DNA of 37,499 nt, from contig JBKEDF010000090.1 in assembly GCA_047975325.1 (NCBI GenBank), positions 1 through 37,499 on the forward strand. The letters run 5' to 3'. Shown one piece after another: positions 7,714 to 16,216 of this stretch. Position 1 is the first letter of the stretch, and the number at the start of each line of letters is the position of its first letter. The notes under the pieces are model-generated. The model was not told where the DNA came from. It saw nothing but the letters and a program-made list of their open reading frames with translations, and ran no database searches. Source of the stretch: JBKEDF01 sp047975325 (GTDB lineage Bacteria; Pseudomonadota; Alphaproteobacteria; Rhodobacterales; Rhodobacteraceae). The position numbers and the translations under genes were made by a program.

Positions 7714-8757
7714 TCAACGTGACAAATTGACGGTCAGGGCAAGGTCATGGGCCTTGCGCATCAGTGTTGGCAGGTCGGCTGCACGAAATGTGTCATGCGC
7801 AAGGAACTCCCCCCGGTCAGGATTGCCGTCGCTCAAGGCTGTTTCCACGGTCAGGACAAGATGGAAATGCGTGAAGGTATGACGAATCGTTCCCGCCCTG
7901 ACCCAACTGGCCGTCAGGGGTGGGGTGGCGGGGGCAGGATTGCGACTTTCCCAATGGCTGCCCGGAAAACCGAGCATCCCACCCAGCAGGCCACGGGCCG
8001 GGCGGCGCTCCAGCAACAGGGCGCCATCGGGACGCCGTACCACCCAGACCGTTCCCTCACGGGTGGGCTTGGCCGTTTTTGGGGTTTTGGCGGGCAGATC
8101 TGCCGCGATCCCCTCTGCCTCGGCCCTGCAAGGCCCGCGCAAGGGACAGATCCCGCAGGCAGGGTTGCGCGGTGTGCAGATTGTCGCGCCAAGATCCATC
8201 ACAGCCTGGGCATGATCACCGGGCCGTTCCTGTGGGCTGTAGCGATCGGCCAGGGCGCGCAGTGCCGGTTTTGCCTGAGGCAAGGGGGTTTGTACGCCAT
8301 GCAGCCGTGCCATGACCCGTTCAACATTGCCATCCACCACCACCGCCCTGCGACCAAAGGCGATGGCGGCGATGGCCGCCGCGGTATAGGGGCCGATTCC
8401 CGGCAGGGCGCGCAGGCCTTCCTCCGTATCGGGGAAGTCTCCGCCGGCCGTTACCACCGCCCGGGCGCATTTCAAAAGGTTCCGTGCCCGCGCATAGTAT
8501 CCCAGCCCCGCCCATTCCCCCATCACCTCGGCATCTTCGGCAGCGGCCAGATCCGCAACCCGGGGCCAACGGGCGGTAAAGCGCAGGAAATATCCCGTTA
8601 CTGCCGCGACGGTGGTTTGTTGCAGCATAACCTCCGACAGCCAGACACGATAGGGATCGGGTTTTTCGCTGGCGCCGGGCGGCAGCCGCCAGGGCAGGCT
8701 GCGTGCGTGGCGATCATACCAGTCCAGAAGTTGTTTGGTCACTTCCACGTCACGCAA
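7714..8757 (-). CDS. mutY: A/G-specific adenine glycosylase
   Basis: A 347-residue MutY. It removes adenine mispaired with 8-oxoguanine. The endonuclease-III-like domain has SEVMLQQTTV with catalytic Glu42, the helix-hairpin-helix LPGIGPYTAAAI (118-129), VDGNVERV with Asp142, and the [4Fe-4S] cluster cysteines 194, 201, 204 and 210 in C-x6-C-x2-C-x5-C spacing. The C-terminal NUDIX-like domain (about 225-347) reads 8-oxoG. The start is uncertain: TTG at 8757 keeps a sequence resembling other family N-termini, while GTG codons at 8748 and 8742 are alternatives. It is divergent from the dciA-like gene by 83 bases and is followed by alkB. Confidence 0.95.
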   Translation of the reverse strand: MRDVEVTKQLLDWYDRHARSLPWRLPPGASEKPDPYRVWLSEVMLQQTTVAAVTGYFLRFTARWPRVADLAAAEDAEVMGEWAGLGYYARARNLLKCARAVVTAGGDFPDTEEGLRALPGIGPYTAAAIAAIAFGRRAVVVDGNVERVMARLHGVQTPLPQAKPALRALADRYSPQERPGDHAQAVMDLGATICTPRNPACGICPLRGPCRAEAEGIAADLPAKTPKTAKPTREGTVWVVRRPDGALLLERRPARGLLGGMLGFPGSHWESRNPAPATPPLTASWVRAGTIRHTFTHFHLVLTVETALSDGNPDRGEFLAHDTFRAADLPTLMRKAHDLALTVNLSR

Positions 8758-8840
8758 TCTTTATGGCCCCGCCTTGCCTAATCCTCTGGCATGACTCTGC
8801 CGGGGACCGTAAACAGTGAAAAGAGAGAGGATTTGCCGGC

Positions 8841-9377
8841 ATGAAGCAACCCCATTCGTCCCCCGGCCGCCGGATGCGCGGGTTCGAACCGGCCTCGGGG
8901 CTGTTGAAGGACCGGATTCGCAAGGCCGGGGAATCGCGTGGTTTTGCGGTTACGCGACTGCTGACGGCCTGGCCGGAGATCGTGGGTGAGGCGACCGCGC
9001 GGATGACACGGCCGGTAAAGATCGGTTACGGCAAGGGCGGGCTGGGGGCCTCACTGACTTTGCTGGTGCAATCGGCCCATGCGCCAATGGTGCAGATGCA
9101 ATTGCCGCAGATCCGTGAAAAGGTGAATGCCTGCTATGGCTATAATGCCGTGGCGCGAATCCTGTTGACGCAAACATCGGCCACCGGATTTGCCGAAGGC
9201 CAGGCTGAATTTCTCCACGCCCCCAAACCTGACCAGCCCCCGGCCCCCGACCCTGAAATCCGGGCTGCGGCCACAAAGGCGGGGGCAGGTGTGACGGATG
9301 ACGGGTTGCGCCGGGCCCTTGAAAACATCACGCAGAATTTCCTATCCAGATCGAAGGCTCAAAGAGGCAGGACATGA
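8841..9377 (+). CDS. DUF721/DciA-like protein
   Basis: A 178-residue protein of the DUF721 (DciA) family. DciA proteins load or assist the replicative helicase DnaB in bacteria that lack DnaC. The core is the helix and sheet around LLTAWPEIVGEATARMTRPVKI, then LTLLVQSAHAPMVQMQLPQI, with INACYGY-like KVNACYGYNAVARI closing the domain. The C-terminal 60 residues are Pro/Ala-rich and probably disordered, ending in a short helix. GAGAGAGG upstream supports the ATG at 8841. The stop overlaps the start of the DsbA-like gene (ATGA), so the two are translationally coupled. From memory this pair sits beside mutY in many Rhodobacterales. The family is fairly sure; the helicase-loader role is from the family. 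Confidence 0.82.
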   Translation: MKQPHSSPGRRMRGFEPASGLLKDRIRKAGESRGFAVTRLLTAWPEIVGEATARMTRPVKIGYGKGGLGASLTLLVQSAHAPMVQMQLPQIREKVNACYGYNAVARILLTQTSATGFAEGQAEFLHAPKPDQPPAPDPEIRAAATKAGAGVTDDGLRRALENITQNFLSRSKAQRGRT

Positions 9378-10003
9378 AAAGAAGAAATTTTATGCTTTAC
9401 GGTACGGCTGGCCTGATGATGGCAACTGGCCCGGCCTTTGCGCAGGACAAGGCAGAGCCGGCTGCGGAAACGTCGCCGGAAATTCCTGATCTGGTATGGG
9501 GGAACCCGGATGCGTCCGTGACCCTTATCGAATATGCGTCCTACACCTGTTCGCATTGCGCCAATTTTCACGAAGCCGTGTTCAAGCCGTTGAAGCGCGA
9601 CTATATCGATCCCGGCAAGATCAAGTTCATCTATCGCGAGGTTTATTTCGACCGTCCCAGCCTCTGGGCTGCGATGGTTGCCCGTTGTGGCGGCGATATG
9701 CGGATCCTGGGCATTCAGGACATGATCTACAAGAACCAGCGCGAATGGGCCGGGGCGAGCAGTCCGAATGATATGGTGGAACAGTTGCGCCGCTATGGCC
9801 GCGCGGCCGGGTTGGATGATGCCCAGCTTGATGCCTGCCTCAGTGATGGGGCAAAGGCGCAGGCCATGGTCGACAAGTTCGAAAAGGAAGCCGAGGCAGA
9901 TGGTATTGACGCCACGCCCACGCTGGTCCTCAATGGTGTCAAGCGCAGCAATATGAGCTATGCCAATCTGCAGAAGCTGCTGGACGAAGAACTGGCCAAG
10001 TAA
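9374..10003 (+). CDS. DsbA-family thiol-disulfide oxidoreductase
   Basis: A 209-residue exported thioredoxin-fold protein. The signal begins MKRRNFMLYG, a twin-arginine-like motif, and ends near AFAQD (residues 21-25), so export may be by Tat. The redox site is CSHC (Cys59-Cys62) in ASYTCSHCANFH, and the cis-proline loop is ATPTLVL (Pro182). The layout, with a helical insertion between, matches DsbA-like proteins such as the DSBA/BdbD group rather than TlpA. It probably introduces disulfides into periplasmic proteins. It overlaps the DUF721 gene by 4 bases and is 3 bases from the CoA-transferase gene. Confidence 0.9.
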   Translation: MKRRNFMLYGTAGLMMATGPAFAQDKAEPAAETSPEIPDLVWGNPDASVTLIEYASYTCSHCANFHEAVFKPLKRDYIDPGKIKFIYREVYFDRPSLWAAMVARCGGDMRILGIQDMIYKNQREWAGASSPNDMVEQLRRYGRAAGLDDAQLDACLSDGAKAQAMVDKFEKEAEADGIDATPTLVLNGVKRSNMSYANLQKLLDEELAK

Positions 10004-10006
10004 CCC

Positions 10007-11134
10007 ATGAATACTCCCCTGGCAGGCCTGAAGGTCATAGAACTGGCCCGGATTCTGGCGGGCCCCTGGGCGGGGCAGACGCTGGCCGATCTGGGCGCGG
10101 AGGTTATCAAGGTCGAATCCCCCGATGGCGATGATACCCGCCGTTGGGGGCCGCCCTTCATCACCCATGAAGGTGAAAACTCCGCCGCCTATTTCCATTC
10201 CGCCAATCGTGGCAAGAAATCCGTCACTGCGGATTTCCGCAGCCCCGAAGGGCAGGAGGCAGTGCGGAAACTGGTTGCCGATGCCGATGTGGTGATTGAG
10301 AATTTCAAGGTTGGTGGTTTGCGGAAATACGGGCTGGATTATGAAAGCCTTGCCGCAATCAATCCCCGGCTGATCTATTGTTCGATCACCGGTTTCGGGC
10401 AGGATGGCCCCTATGCCCATCGGGCGGGTTATGATTTCATCATTCAGGGTATGTCCGGACTGATGAGCGTAACCGGCGAACCCGATGGCCAGCCGCAAAA
10501 GGTGGGTGTCGCGGTTACCGATATCTTTACCGGGATCTATGCGGTTATCGGGATTTTGGCGGCGCTGCAGCAGCGGGAACGTACGGGGAAGGGTCAGCAG
10601 ATCGACCTGGCACTGCTTGATGTGGCGACATCGATCATGGCCAATCAGGCGATGAACTATCTGGCCACGGGAAAGGCACCGGGCAAGATGGGAAATGCCC
10701 ATCCCAACCTTGCGCCCTATGCCGTGTTTGATTGTGCCGATGGCTGGATCATCATCGCCACCGGCAATGATGCGCAATATCGCCGTCTTTGTGATCTTCT
10801 TGGTCTTTCGGCACTGGGAACTGCCCCGGAATTTGCGACAAATGCCGACCGTGTTACCAATCGTCCCGCGATGACGGAGGCGCTGACCCGCGCGACACGC
10901 CAGCGGAGCAAGGCCGATCTTCTGACCGCCTGTGAGGCGGCGGGTGTTCCGGCCGGACCGATCAACAATCTTGATGAGGTCTTTGCCGATCCGCAGATCA
11001 TTGCCCGCGCGATGCGGATCAATCCGGGCGGGGTGCCGGGTGTTCGTGCGCCTTTCGTGTTTTCGGATGCGGAACTGGCACTGGACCGGCCCGCGCCGCG
11101 CCTCGGGCAGGATCAGGAAGAACTGCCCTCCTGA
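10007..11134 (+). CDS. CaiB/BaiF family CoA-transferase (class III)
   Basis: A 375-residue class III CoA-transferase. The N-terminus PLAGLKVIELARILAGPW and VIKVESPDGDDTR are typical. The catalytic Asp by analogy with formyl-CoA transferase is Asp143 in RAGYDFIIQGMSG. Members move CoA between carboxylic acids (formate/oxalate, carnitine derivatives, succinate/glutarate and others). The sequence alone does not give the substrate; a dicarboxylate such as glutarate is only a guess, prompted by the lysine-related genes at 22-24 kb. It follows the DsbA-like gene by 3 bases, and the CDP-alcohol phosphotransferase starts 22 bases after its end, so all may share a transcript. Confidence 0.9.
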   Translation: MNTPLAGLKVIELARILAGPWAGQTLADLGAEVIKVESPDGDDTRRWGPPFITHEGENSAAYFHSANRGKKSVTADFRSPEGQEAVRKLVADADVVIENFKVGGLRKYGLDYESLAAINPRLIYCSITGFGQDGPYAHRAGYDFIIQGMSGLMSVTGEPDGQPQKVGVAVTDIFTGIYAVIGILAALQQRERTGKGQQIDLALLDVATSIMANQAMNYLATGKAPGKMGNAHPNLAPYAVFDCADGWIIIATGNDAQYRRLCDLLGLSALGTAPEFATNADRVTNRPAMTEALTRATRQRSKADLLTACEAAGVPAGPINNLDEVFADPQIIARAMRINPGGVPGVRAPFVFSDAELALDRPAPRLGQDQEELPS

Positions 11135-11156
11135 ACCAGCAAAGGAGGAGGCTGGA

Positions 11157-11762
11157 TTGTTCGATGCCCATCTCTTGCCATATCTGCACCGGATGCTGGG
11201 CCCCCCCGCAGGGGCCCTTGCAAGGCGGGGCATTACCGCGGATCAGGTGACGCTGGCAGGGTTTGGCATTGGGGGTCTGGCATTGCCCGCGCTTTGGGCC
11301 GGGCTTTTCCTGCCGGCGCTTCTGCTGATCCTTGTCAATCGTTTGGCGGATGGGCTGGACGGGGCACTTGCGCGGCTGCATGGCCCTACGGATCGGGGGG
11401 CGTTTCTGGATATAGCACTGGATTTTCTGTTCTATGCGCTGGTGCCGCTGGGCTTCGTTCTTGCCGATCCCGCGGTGAATGCTGTGGCCGGTGCAGTGCT
11501 GATTGCCTCCTTTATCGGGACGGGGTCGAGCTTTCTGGCCTTTGCCATTATCGCTGAACGGCGTGGGCTGATGTCATCGGATTTCCCGAAGAAGGGCCTT
11601 TACTATCTGGGTGGATTGACGGAAGGGACGGAGACCATTGCCTTTTTCGTTCTGATCTGCCTTTTTCCCTCATACTTCCCCGTGCTGGCCCTCATCTTTG
11701 CCGCTGCCTGTTTCGTGACGACGGGATTACGATGGTCGCAGGGATGGCACGCATTTTCGTAA
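11157..11762 (+). CDS. CDP-alcohol phosphatidyltransferase family protein (YnjF-like), TTG start
   Basis: A 201-residue membrane enzyme with the complete CDP-alcohol phosphotransferase motif: Asp65-xx-Asp68-Gly69-xx-Ala72-Arg73-x7-Gly81-xxx-Asp85-xxx-Asp89. The four aspartates bind the metals and the CDP-linked substrate. About six hydrophobic segments follow. The frame has no ATG at the right place; TTG at 11157 sits 6 bases after AAAGGAGGAG, an almost perfect ribosome site, so TTG is the start. In E. coli a protein of this family, YnjF, is encoded with the YnjBCD transporter, and here the YnjB-like gene follows directly. The lipid product is unknown. Confidence 0.88.
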   Translation: MFDAHLLPYLHRMLGPPAGALARRGITADQVTLAGFGIGGLALPALWAGLFLPALLLILVNRLADGLDGALARLHGPTDRGAFLDIALDFLFYALVPLGFVLADPAVNAVAGAVLIASFIGTGSSFLAFAIIAERRGLMSSDFPKKGLYYLGGLTEGTETIAFFVLICLFPSYFPVLALIFAAACFVTTGLRWSQGWHAFS

Positions 11763-11825
11763 TCGGCTGAAACTGCAAACCGAGCCCTTTCGAGCCATAG
11801 AAAGCAAACAATAAACGGATCCCCC

Positions 11826-13007
11826 ATGCGCCTTTTCCTTTCTGTCTGTCTTTCGTTTCTTCTTGCCTTTCCCGCCCTGGCCGATTGGGCAGAGACGCTG
11901 GAGGCAGCGAAGGGACAGACCGTTTACTGGAGTGCCTGGGGTGGCGATGCCCGGACCAATGCCTTTATCGAATGGGTGGGCAAGGAAACGGAAACACGTT
12001 TCGGGGTAAAGGTGGAACAGGTCAAGCTGACCGATACGGCCGAGGCCGTAAGCCGTGTGATTGCCGAAAAGGCTGCGGGTCGCGAGACAGGCGGCTCTGT
12101 CGATCTGATCTGGATCAACGGGCCGAATTTCATGTCGATGAAGGAACAGGGCCTGCTTTACGGTCCCTTTGCCGGGGATCTGCCCAATGCGCGTTACCTT
12201 GACCTTACCGAAGGGTCAGCTGCCGCAACGGATTTTACCGTGCCAGTGGATGGTTATGAAAGCGCCTGGCGGCTCGCGCGGTTTGTTCTGATCTATGATA
12301 GTGCCCGTACCGCGCCACCTGCGACCATGGAGGCGCTGAAGGATTGGGCGGCGGAAAACCCCGGGCGGTTGACCCATCCCGCACCCAGCAATTTCATGGG
12401 TGCAACCTTTTTGAAACAGGCGCTGATTGAGCTTACCCCTGATCCTGCTATCCTCCAATCCCCGGCAACGGACGAAAATTTTGATCAGGCTACGGCCCCT
12501 TTCTGGGACTGGTATGAAGGGCTGCGCCCACAGCTTTGGCGCGCGGGGGAAAGCTTTCCGGAAAATGAATCCGTTCAGAACCAGATGCTGAACGATGGGG
12601 AGGTCGATTTTGGTATTTCCTTCGATCCTGCCTTTGCGGCGGCGGCCATTGCACAAGGGCTTTTGCCCGAAACCGCGCGCGTTCATGTGCCTGCGGACGG
12701 ATCCATCGGCAATATCAGTTTCGTTGCCATTCCGTTCAATGCAGCCAATCGTGAAGGGGCGATGGTTGTAGCGAATTTCCTGCTGGAACCCGAAACCCAG
12801 GCACGGCAACAGGATATCGATGTGTTGGGGAGCTTTTCCGTCCTGGACCCCGACAAGCTGGACGCAGAGGAAAAAGCCGCTTTTACGGACCTGTCAAGAC
12901 CCCCCGCCCTGCCGGACCTTGAGGCGCTGGGGCCGACCCTGCCGGAACCTCATCCAAGCTGGATGACCCGGTTGGTCGAAACCTGGGCCGAACGCTACAC
13001 GAAATGA
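11826..13007 (+). CDS. ynjB: ABC transporter periplasmic substrate-binding protein, YnjB-like
   Basis: A 393-residue extracellular solute-binding protein. The signal peptide spans residues 1-19 (ending FPALA before Asp20). The mature start, TVYWSAWGGDARTNAFIEWV, the VKLTDTAEAVSRVIAEKAAG segment and GSVDLIWINGPNF match my memory of E. coli YnjB. This places it in the group of binding proteins with thiamine-, iron- and polyamine-like folds. The ligand is unknown. The stop overlaps the permease start by ATGA. The symbol rests on overall similarity and on the gene order, not on experiment. Confidence 0.85.
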   Translation: MRLFLSVCLSFLLAFPALADWAETLEAAKGQTVYWSAWGGDARTNAFIEWVGKETETRFGVKVEQVKLTDTAEAVSRVIAEKAAGRETGGSVDLIWINGPNFMSMKEQGLLYGPFAGDLPNARYLDLTEGSAAATDFTVPVDGYESAWRLARFVLIYDSARTAPPATMEALKDWAAENPGRLTHPAPSNFMGATFLKQALIELTPDPAILQSPATDENFDQATAPFWDWYEGLRPQLWRAGESFPENESVQNQMLNDGEVDFGISFDPAFAAAAIAQGLLPETARVHVPADGSIGNISFVAIPFNAANREGAMVVANFLLEPETQARQQDIDVLGSFSVLDPDKLDAEEKAAFTDLSRPPALPDLEALGPTLPEPHPSWMTRLVETWAERYTK

Positions 13008-14704
13008 AACCGGAGGGGCGCGGACTTCGCCTTGCGGTGTTGCTGGTCGTGCTGGGTGGATTGGTCCTGCCCATTGCCGCAGGGCTGGCCGGGACGGCAC
13101 TGGCAGCTTTCGGATGGCTTCCTGCAATTGGTGCACGGATGGCAGGTCTTGACCCATGGCGGGAGCTTGGCGATCTGCCCGGGCTTGCCACCAGCCTGCG
13201 TCTGACTGTTTTCACAGGTCTGGGGTCCACTTTCCTGGCGCTGGTTCTGGCGGCTGGATGTGTGGCGGCGATGTATGGGCGGATCGGCGCAAGGTTACGA
13301 AACCGGATGCTTGTCCCGCTCCTGTCCGCACCCCATGCCGCGATGGCAATTGGCCTGGCCTTCCTGCTGGCACCTTCGGGATGGATTGCGCGAGGGCTGG
13401 CCGCGATAACGGGCGGATGGGCCCGGCCGCCCGAGATTGCATCGGTCAATGATCCGATGGGCCTTGCGCTGATCCTGGGGCTGCTTGTCAAGGAAGTGCC
13501 GTTTCTGCTGCTGGTCATGGGGTCCGCCCTGGGGCAGCTTCCGGTACGGCGGATGGAAGCGACGGGCAGGGCGCTTGGCTATGGGCGCGGAGTGGTCTGG
13601 ATGAAGGTGATCCTGCCACAGGTCTATCCATTGATCCGATTACCGGTTTTCATCGTGCTCGCCTATGCGCTGTCAGTGGTGGATATGGCAATCATCCTTG
13701 GCCCTGCCAATCCGCCGGTGCTGGCGGTGGCGATCACACGCTGGTTTGCGGCGCCCGATACGCGGATGATCCTGCCGGCCTCCGCCGCTGCCCTGCTGCA
13801 GGCCGGGCTTGTTGCCGGGGCGATTGTACTTTGGCTGTTGATGGAAAGGGTGGTCAGGCACCTGGGCCTTTGGTGGCTGGCATGCGGTGGGCGTGGCCTG
13901 TCATCGGAGCCGGGATTGCGCATGGCGGGGCTGGCGGTTGCAATCCTGATGGTGCTGGGGCTGGTGGCGCTTTTGTCATTGCTTTTGTGGTCATTTGCCT
14001 GGCGTTGGCCCTGGCCGATGGTTCTTCCCGAAAGCTGGTCATTGCGCGGCTGGGCCGGGCGGGGCTGGGTGGAGGCACTTCGTATCACGGCTATCCTTGG
14101 GCTTGTCACGACGTCGATGTCGCTGATCCTCGCCATCGCCTGGCTTCAGGGGGAGGATCGTGCAAGGCGTGGCCGGGCGGCATGGGCGCAGGCAGTGGTC
14201 TATCTGCCGCTGCTGGTGCCGCAGGTCGGGTTTCTTTACGGGCTGAACGTGCTGTTTCTTTCCATCGGCCTGCCGGGTGGGGTGCTCGCGGTGATCTGGG
14301 CGCAGATGCTTTTTGTCTTTCCCTATGTGATGATTGCGCTGTCGGACCCCTGGCATGCGCTGGATCCTCGTGCCGAAAGGACCGCCGCCGCCCTGGGTGT
14401 CCCGCCCATGCGGCGGCTTTTTCTGATAAAACTGCCTATGCTGACCGGCCCGTTATTGACGGCGGCCGCGATCGGCTTTGCCGTGTCGGTTGCACAATAC
14501 CTGCCAACATTGTTCATGGGGGCGGGTCGTGTGGCGACCCTGACGACCGAAGCGGTAACGCTTTCTTCCGGTTCCGATCGTCGCGTGGCCGGGGTCCATG
14601 CCTTCCTGCAGGCCGGACTTCCCTTTCTGGCCTATGCCGCCGCCATGGGATTGCCCGCAATCCTGTGGCGTGATCGGCGCGGGATGCATGGGGCAGCATC
14701 ATGA
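13004..14704 (+). CDS. ynjC: fused two-domain ABC transporter permease, YnjC-like
   Basis: A 566-residue inner-membrane protein made of two permease halves in one chain, about twelve membrane segments in all. Each half carries an EAA-type loop that docks on the ATPase: EATGRALGYGRGVVWMKVIL near residue 185, and AAALGVPPMRRLFLIKLP near residue 461. Fused permeases of this length occur in the ThiP/FbpB/YnjC group. It overlaps the upstream binding-protein gene and the downstream ATPase gene by 4 bases each, so the three products are probably made in a fixed ratio. The transported substrate is not known. Confidence 0.9.
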   Translation: MKPEGRGLRLAVLLVVLGGLVLPIAAGLAGTALAAFGWLPAIGARMAGLDPWRELGDLPGLATSLRLTVFTGLGSTFLALVLAAGCVAAMYGRIGARLRNRMLVPLLSAPHAAMAIGLAFLLAPSGWIARGLAAITGGWARPPEIASVNDPMGLALILGLLVKEVPFLLLVMGSALGQLPVRRMEATGRALGYGRGVVWMKVILPQVYPLIRLPVFIVLAYALSVVDMAIILGPANPPVLAVAITRWFAAPDTRMILPASAAALLQAGLVAGAIVLWLLMERVVRHLGLWWLACGGRGLSSEPGLRMAGLAVAILMVLGLVALLSLLLWSFAWRWPWPMVLPESWSLRGWAGRGWVEALRITAILGLVTTSMSLILAIAWLQGEDRARRGRAAWAQAVVYLPLLVPQVGFLYGLNVLFLSIGLPGGVLAVIWAQMLFVFPYVMIALSDPWHALDPRAERTAAALGVPPMRRLFLIKLPMLTGPLLTAAAIGFAVSVAQYLPTLFMGAGRVATLTTEAVTLSSGSDRRVAGVHAFLQAGLPFLAYAAAMGLPAILWRDRRGMHGAAS

Positions 14705-15327
14705 GCCTTGATCTGATTGATATCCTCGTGGGCCCCCCCGGCGCGCCGCTTCTTGCGCCCCTGACATTTTCCATCCCTGCGGGTGAGGTGGCCGCGATCA
14801 TGGGGCCATCGGGGATTGGAAAATCCACGCTTCTGGATGCGATAGGCGGGCATCTTGCCCATGGTTTCGAAATGAGCGGGACGGTACGGATTAACGGACG
14901 GGAGGTGCAGGACCTGCCGCCCGAGGCCCGCAGGATCGGCCTGCTCTTTCAGGATGCGATGCTGTTTCCACATCTTTCGGTAGGCCAGAACCTGGCCTTC
15001 GGATTGCACCCGGATCTGCGCGGTTCGGCGCGGAAGGTGGCGGTGGAAGAGGCGCTTGCACAGGCGGGTCTTGATGGTTTCGCGGATCGTGATCCGGCAA
15101 CGCTTTCGGGTGGGCAGCGTGCCAGAGCGGCTCTGATGCGGGCAATTCTTGCCCGCCCGGAGGCACTTCTGCTTGATGAGCCGTTTTCACGGCTTGATGC
15201 AGGGCTGCGGGCGGAAATCAGGGATTTCGTCTTTGGCCATCTTCGCGCGGCCGGGATCCCCGCCTTGCTTGTAACGCATGATGAGGCCGATGCCCGGGCC
15301 GCGGGCGGTGCGATCCTTCGGTTGTGA
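14701..15327 (+). CDS. ynjD: ABC transporter ATP-binding protein, YnjD-like
   Basis: A 208-residue ATPase that powers the YnjBC-like importer. Walker A is GPSGIGKST (35-43), the Q-loop Gln is 84, the signature LSGGQ is 135-139, Walker B is ALLLDE (155-160), and the switch His is 193. It is short for an ABC ATPase and lacks any C-terminal regulatory domain, as in the ThiQ/YnjD type. It overlaps the permease gene by ATGA and is the last gene of the cluster; the minus-strand ribokinase gene ends 22 bases beyond. Confidence 0.92.
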   Translation: MSLDLIDILVGPPGAPLLAPLTFSIPAGEVAAIMGPSGIGKSTLLDAIGGHLAHGFEMSGTVRINGREVQDLPPEARRIGLLFQDAMLFPHLSVGQNLAFGLHPDLRGSARKVAVEEALAQAGLDGFADRDPATLSGGQRARAALMRAILARPEALLLDEPFSRLDAGLRAEIRDFVFGHLRAAGIPALLVTHDEADARAAGGAILRL

Positions 15328-15349
15328 CCATCCCGTCAGGTCATATGTT

Positions 15350-16213
15350 TCACAAGGCGGCCAGAAGGGCCTCGGTAGCGGGCAGATCGGGCATGGCCTG
15401 TGCCGCGCCCGGTTGTGTCACCTGAATCGACGCGGCGGCCAGGGCGCGGCGCATCGCCTGTTCGCGGGGCAGTCCCGCATCCAGCGCCGCGGCGATATTG
15501 CCTGCAAAGCAATCCCCCGCGCCGGTGGTATCCACTGCCTCGGCCTGAAAAGCGGGAAATGTCAGTGGTGTTTCGCCCGGCGTGATCCAGCTTGCCCCCT
15601 TCGCACCCCGCGTCACGATCAGCGCGACTTCCGGCAATTCACCCATGGCGGTGCGCAGATCCTCGGCCTCTCCCTCATTCATCAGCAGCAGATGGGTGAA
15701 GGGTAAAACAGCTTTCAGCGGTTCAAGTTCAAACGGTGCCGGAGAATAAAGAAGCCGCAGCCCCCTTTGAGCCGCGATCTGTGCAGTTTCAACCTGCCCT
15801 GTGGTTTCGTTCTGCATCAGCAGCAGATCGCCCGGTTCGGCAGTACGAAGGCTTGTCCCGGACATTGCCCCGGTAATTTCGCGATTGGCGCCGGGATAAA
15901 GCGTGATCGCATTTTCTGCCGAACTATCGACGGTAATGATCGCATGGCCCGTTGCTACCGCAAGCTTCGCAATCCCCGAGGTATCGATATTGAAGCCCGC
16001 GAGCATTTCGATCACCCAATCCGAATTCGGCCCGATCGCCCCGATATGAATGACCCGCGCACCGGCCCGTGCAGCCGCGACGGATTGGTTTGCCCCCTTG
16101 CCACCCAATCCCTGGGCATAACCGGTGGAGGTCAGGGTTTCCCCCGGGCGGGTGATATGGGGAACCTGATAGACATGATCGATATTGATCGAACCAAGAT
16201 TATATACCGTCAT
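15350..16213 (-). CDS. rbsK: ribokinase (PfkB family)
   Basis: A 287-residue PfkB-family sugar kinase, close in layout to ribokinase, which phosphorylates ribose to ribose 5-phosphate. The N-terminal signature GGKGANQSVAAARAGA and the C-terminal one DTTGAGDCFAGNIAAAL (with the catalytic base Asp in GAGD) are both intact. SPAPFELEP and LMNEGEAEDL match the NPAP and NExEA elements of ribokinases. The ATG at 16213 follows GGTGGGAT. It starts 3 bases after the malic-enzyme stop, so it is likely cotranscribed with maeB. No ribose transporter is adjacent, so another sugar or nucleoside-derived substrate is possible. Confidence 0.88.
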   Translation of the reverse strand: MTVYNLGSINIDHVYQVPHITRPGETLTSTGYAQGLGGKGANQSVAAARAGARVIHIGAIGPNSDWVIEMLAGFNIDTSGIAKLAVATGHAIITVDSSAENAITLYPGANREITGAMSGTSLRTAEPGDLLLMQNETTGQVETAQIAAQRGLRLLYSPAPFELEPLKAVLPFTHLLLMNEGEAEDLRTAMGELPEVALIVTRGAKGASWITPGETPLTFPAFQAEAVDTTGAGDCFAGNIAAALDAGLPREQAMRRALAAASIQVTQPGAAQAMPDLPATEALLAAL

Positions 16214-16216
16214 GTC

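Noticed and set aside
7747..8781. 344-codon plus-strand frame across mutY
   Set aside because: Antisense to mutY, whose Fe-S cysteines and catalytic residues are intact; Gly/Pro/Arg-rich translation.
8879..8891. GGTTCGAACC resembling a tRNA T-loop
   Set aside because: It lies in codons of the DUF721 gene (R-G-F-E-P) and no acceptor or anticodon arm can be folded around it.
10007..11134. Direct assignment of the CoA-transferase to glutarate or lysine breakdown
   Set aside because: It is attractive given the saccharopine genes 11 kb away, but class III CoA-transferase substrates cannot be read from the motifs seen.
9359..11233. 624-codon open frame on the minus strand
   Set aside because: It runs antisense to the DsbA-like and CoA-transferase genes, which have clear motifs and ribosome sites. 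Its translation is Ile/Gly/His/Arg-rich with no recognisable domain, as expected from the third-codon G/C bias of the real genes.
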